From contig CM043958.1 in NCBI GenBank assembly GCA_014529385.2, positions 88,138,525-88,202,524 on the forward strand: a DNA stretch of 64,000 nt. Direction: 5' to 3'. Numbering within the stretch: the stretch's first letter is position 1; each line of letters starts with the position of its first letter. A program made the translations under genes and the position numbers. Shown one piece after another: positions 62,420 to 64,000 of the stretch. Below the pieces are notes generated by a model. The model ran no database searches. It saw only the letters and a program-made list of their open reading frames with translations, and was not told the DNA's origin. The stretch comes from Adiantum capillus-veneris. Its lineage: Eukaryota; Streptophyta; Polypodiopsida; Polypodiales; Pteridaceae.

Positions 62420-63051
62420 CTGAGGCTCATCCAGGAGGTGCACATGGTGTTTTATGTAGTTTTTCCTCCCCATTCTCTTTTGACAAACGTCCTTCTTGTT
62501 GGGGGATACGCGAGTCTCCTCTCTTCCAAAATGTGTGGACCGATTCCTTGATTTTTTCCATGATAGGCTATGATGGTGTTGCTTGTGACATGCAGCTAAT
62601 GAAAACAATCCACCATTGATAACAAGCTTCATCCGTGATTTTGCCTTGTGCAAGGAGTGACGGCCAAACTTTAGGACCCTTGAGATTTTTGCAATAGGCG
62701 TGTTATCCTTTGAATTCAACATCATCTGCAAAGTTGCATTTTTCAAAAAACAACTCCTCATTAGAAATTGGCTGCTTGAAAGTAGCCAATGTGTTACGAA
62801 CATTGGAGACGATTGAGCTCTATACAATAGCCTCCTCCACTGAGGAATGTTCCTGGATTTCTTGAAGAATAGGATGTTCAGCAACTAGATTCCAAATTTT
62901 CGTTTTACTTCTATCCCAAAACCTTCAGCCCTCCTCTTGAAAGCTATCACAATCTCGGAGGAGATTTTCTTTTTCTCCTCATCATTGAGGGCATGATGTA
63001 CTTGCTCAACATGCATCTGTTTCTGCTCCTCTCTGTTTCCTCTTTCTTTCT
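62420..63051 (-). pseudogene. Cys-rich protein gene, exon 1 region (frameshifted)
   Basis: The open part 62420-62884 includes ISRVLKFGRHSLHKAKSRM, then ETRVSPNKKDVCQKRMG and HHVHLLDEPQ, running to the donor at 62420. Upstream, protein-like segments occur in other frames: LVAEHPILQEIQEHSSVEE (about 62885-62830) and an ORF from ATG 63051 (MREKERGNREEQK...LNDEEKKKISSEIVIAFKRR). At least two frame changes separate them. Family membership is from memory only. Confidence 0.45.
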
Positions 63052-63288
63052 CTCTCATATTTCCTGATCACAAAAAGAGCTAAATCTTGGAAGTTGTAAT
63101 TCATCACTTGTAATGGCTCCCTTTTGCAAGTTTCTCTCGAGGACTGCAAACATACATAAAACATTAATTACTTGAAATCACTTAAATTTCATATATGCAT
63201 GCATCATAGGTTAACATTGGCAATTCATAGACCAACATTATGGGGATGGGAGGAGAAGGGAAAAAAAACAAATAGGAGGGCAGGTTAG

Positions 63289-63351
<63 letters not shown>

Positions 63352-63373
63352 CAACATGCTTGCAAGAGAGAGC

Positions 63374-63472
<99 letters not shown>

Positions 63473-63761
63473 TGTGAGAGAGAGAGAGAGAGAGAGAGCA
63501 AGAGTTGAGCATGCATGTGAGTCGACGACCCCACGACTCCAGTAATAAAAAAGAGGCCTCATTTGAACAGATAATAGTTGTTTATGGACATTGTCTTGGC
63601 TTTTCAACATATGCTAACAAGCACTACTACCTAGCATTGTCTTGGAAAACGTTTTCAACGACATGTTAACATGCTTACACCCATGTACGTAGCTTGTGGC
63701 TACATGTGATAAGTCACTATATTTAGCAGGCTGCTTTCAGACTTGGTGAAAGGTTGGAAAC
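63052..63761. repeat. Spacer with (GA)n and (GT)n microsatellites
   Basis: GA run 63290-63349, GT run ~63377-63470 (about 47 units), GA run ~63475-63498. Otherwise no feature recognised. ORFs of Thr-His and Ser-Leu repeats here are artefacts. Confidence 0.9.
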
Positions 63762-64000
63762 ATGTCATCCAACAATGATGGGCTTAACCAGATTGTCAAT
63801 GAGAAGCTCAACAAGAACAACTTCCATACCTGGAATTTTAGAATGATCAATTTCCTTATGGGTAAAGGCTATTGGGACTACATTGATGGAGAGCACAAGA
63901 CAATACCACCGTTACCAGAGGAAGATGTAGGTGCAACACAAAAAATACGTTTAAAGATTGGAACCAAGGAGCTCAGAAGGTCATGTGTTGGCTTTTTGTG
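63762..64000 (+). pseudogene. gag: Copia gag N-terminus at window edge, frameshifted
   Basis: ATG at 63762 opens MSSNNDGLNQIVNEKLNKNN, then FHTWNFRMINFLMGKGYW, the start of plant Copia gag. Near 63938-63950 the expected family continuation (DWNQGAQKVMCWL) appears in another frame, so one indel lies in the A-rich run AAAAAATACG. The rest is outside the window. No LTR or primer site was recognised just upstream, so it may be a processed or truncated copy. Confidence 0.7.

Noticed and set aside
63182-63610. Minus-strand ORFs of Thr-His and Ser-Leu repeats (also at 1117-1506, 21322-21854, 35159-35445, 59458-59862)
   Set aside because: They are translations of GT/CA/GA microsatellites with no non-repeat protein signal.

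Overview
This window is nuclear DNA of a land plant with a large, repeat-dense genome. It is almost entirely nested LTR retrotransposons, satellite-like repeats, microsatellites and decayed transposon or gene remnants. Plant-typical signals are a Ty3 family with a second (archaeal-type) RNase H as in the Tat lineage, a chromodomain Ty3 element and a Copia element both primed by initiator tRNA-Met, a CACTA (TNP2) transposase remnant, and a trihelix-like gene remnant. The species cannot be fixed from sequence alone. The Cys-rich gene at the right end hints at a non-angiosperm, but only weakly.

Layout. 1-774: diverged array of a ~290-bp repeat, each unit centred on an AT-rich palindrome. 775-17676: Ty3/Tat-like element A (+), with a truncated 5' LTR, its 3' LTR split by a second copy of the same family, element B (-, 8047-16772, flanked by a 4-bp ACGT duplication). 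17677-18890: ~440-bp tandem repeat. 19194-20930: dead CACTA transposase. 21960-28425: trihelix-like gene remnant split by a Copia element (-, 22745 to about 27875). 28440-28930: old LTR fragment of the element-D family. 28940-29674, 35451-36180 and 58387-58690: one ~285-bp satellite array, again with one palindrome per monomer, broken by element C (29675-35450, deletion derivative of the A/B family) and element D.

36181-58381 is chromovirus-like element D (-), with a perfect ATTGG target duplication. Element E (-, 38661-52044, 13.4 kb, perfect GCTTA duplication) has inserted into its integrase region. E carries separate gag and pol frames, a second retropepsin-like domain after integrase that appears to continue in the -1 frame into a further ORF, and a 103-aa accessory ORF. 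58691-63760: non-coding DNA, long microsatellites, and a broken two-exon Cys-rich gene (-) whose 1.9-kb intron is filled with a palindromic AGCATA-type array. 63762-64000: start of another Copia gag, frameshifted.

Insertion order: A then B; satellite then D then E; trihelix gene then Copia. No host gene in the window looks intact. Points most worth following up: (1) a 72-codon ORF ahead of gag in the A/B family whose A-B differences are all synonymous while flanking leader DNA has diverged several times more; (2) the second protease and -1 frame extension in E; (3) two unrelated-sequence satellites sharing the same ~288-bp, one-palindrome-per-unit design; (4) a burst of homopolymer indels in B that looks like consensus error. 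Divergence figures are hand counts from reading the sequence, not alignments.
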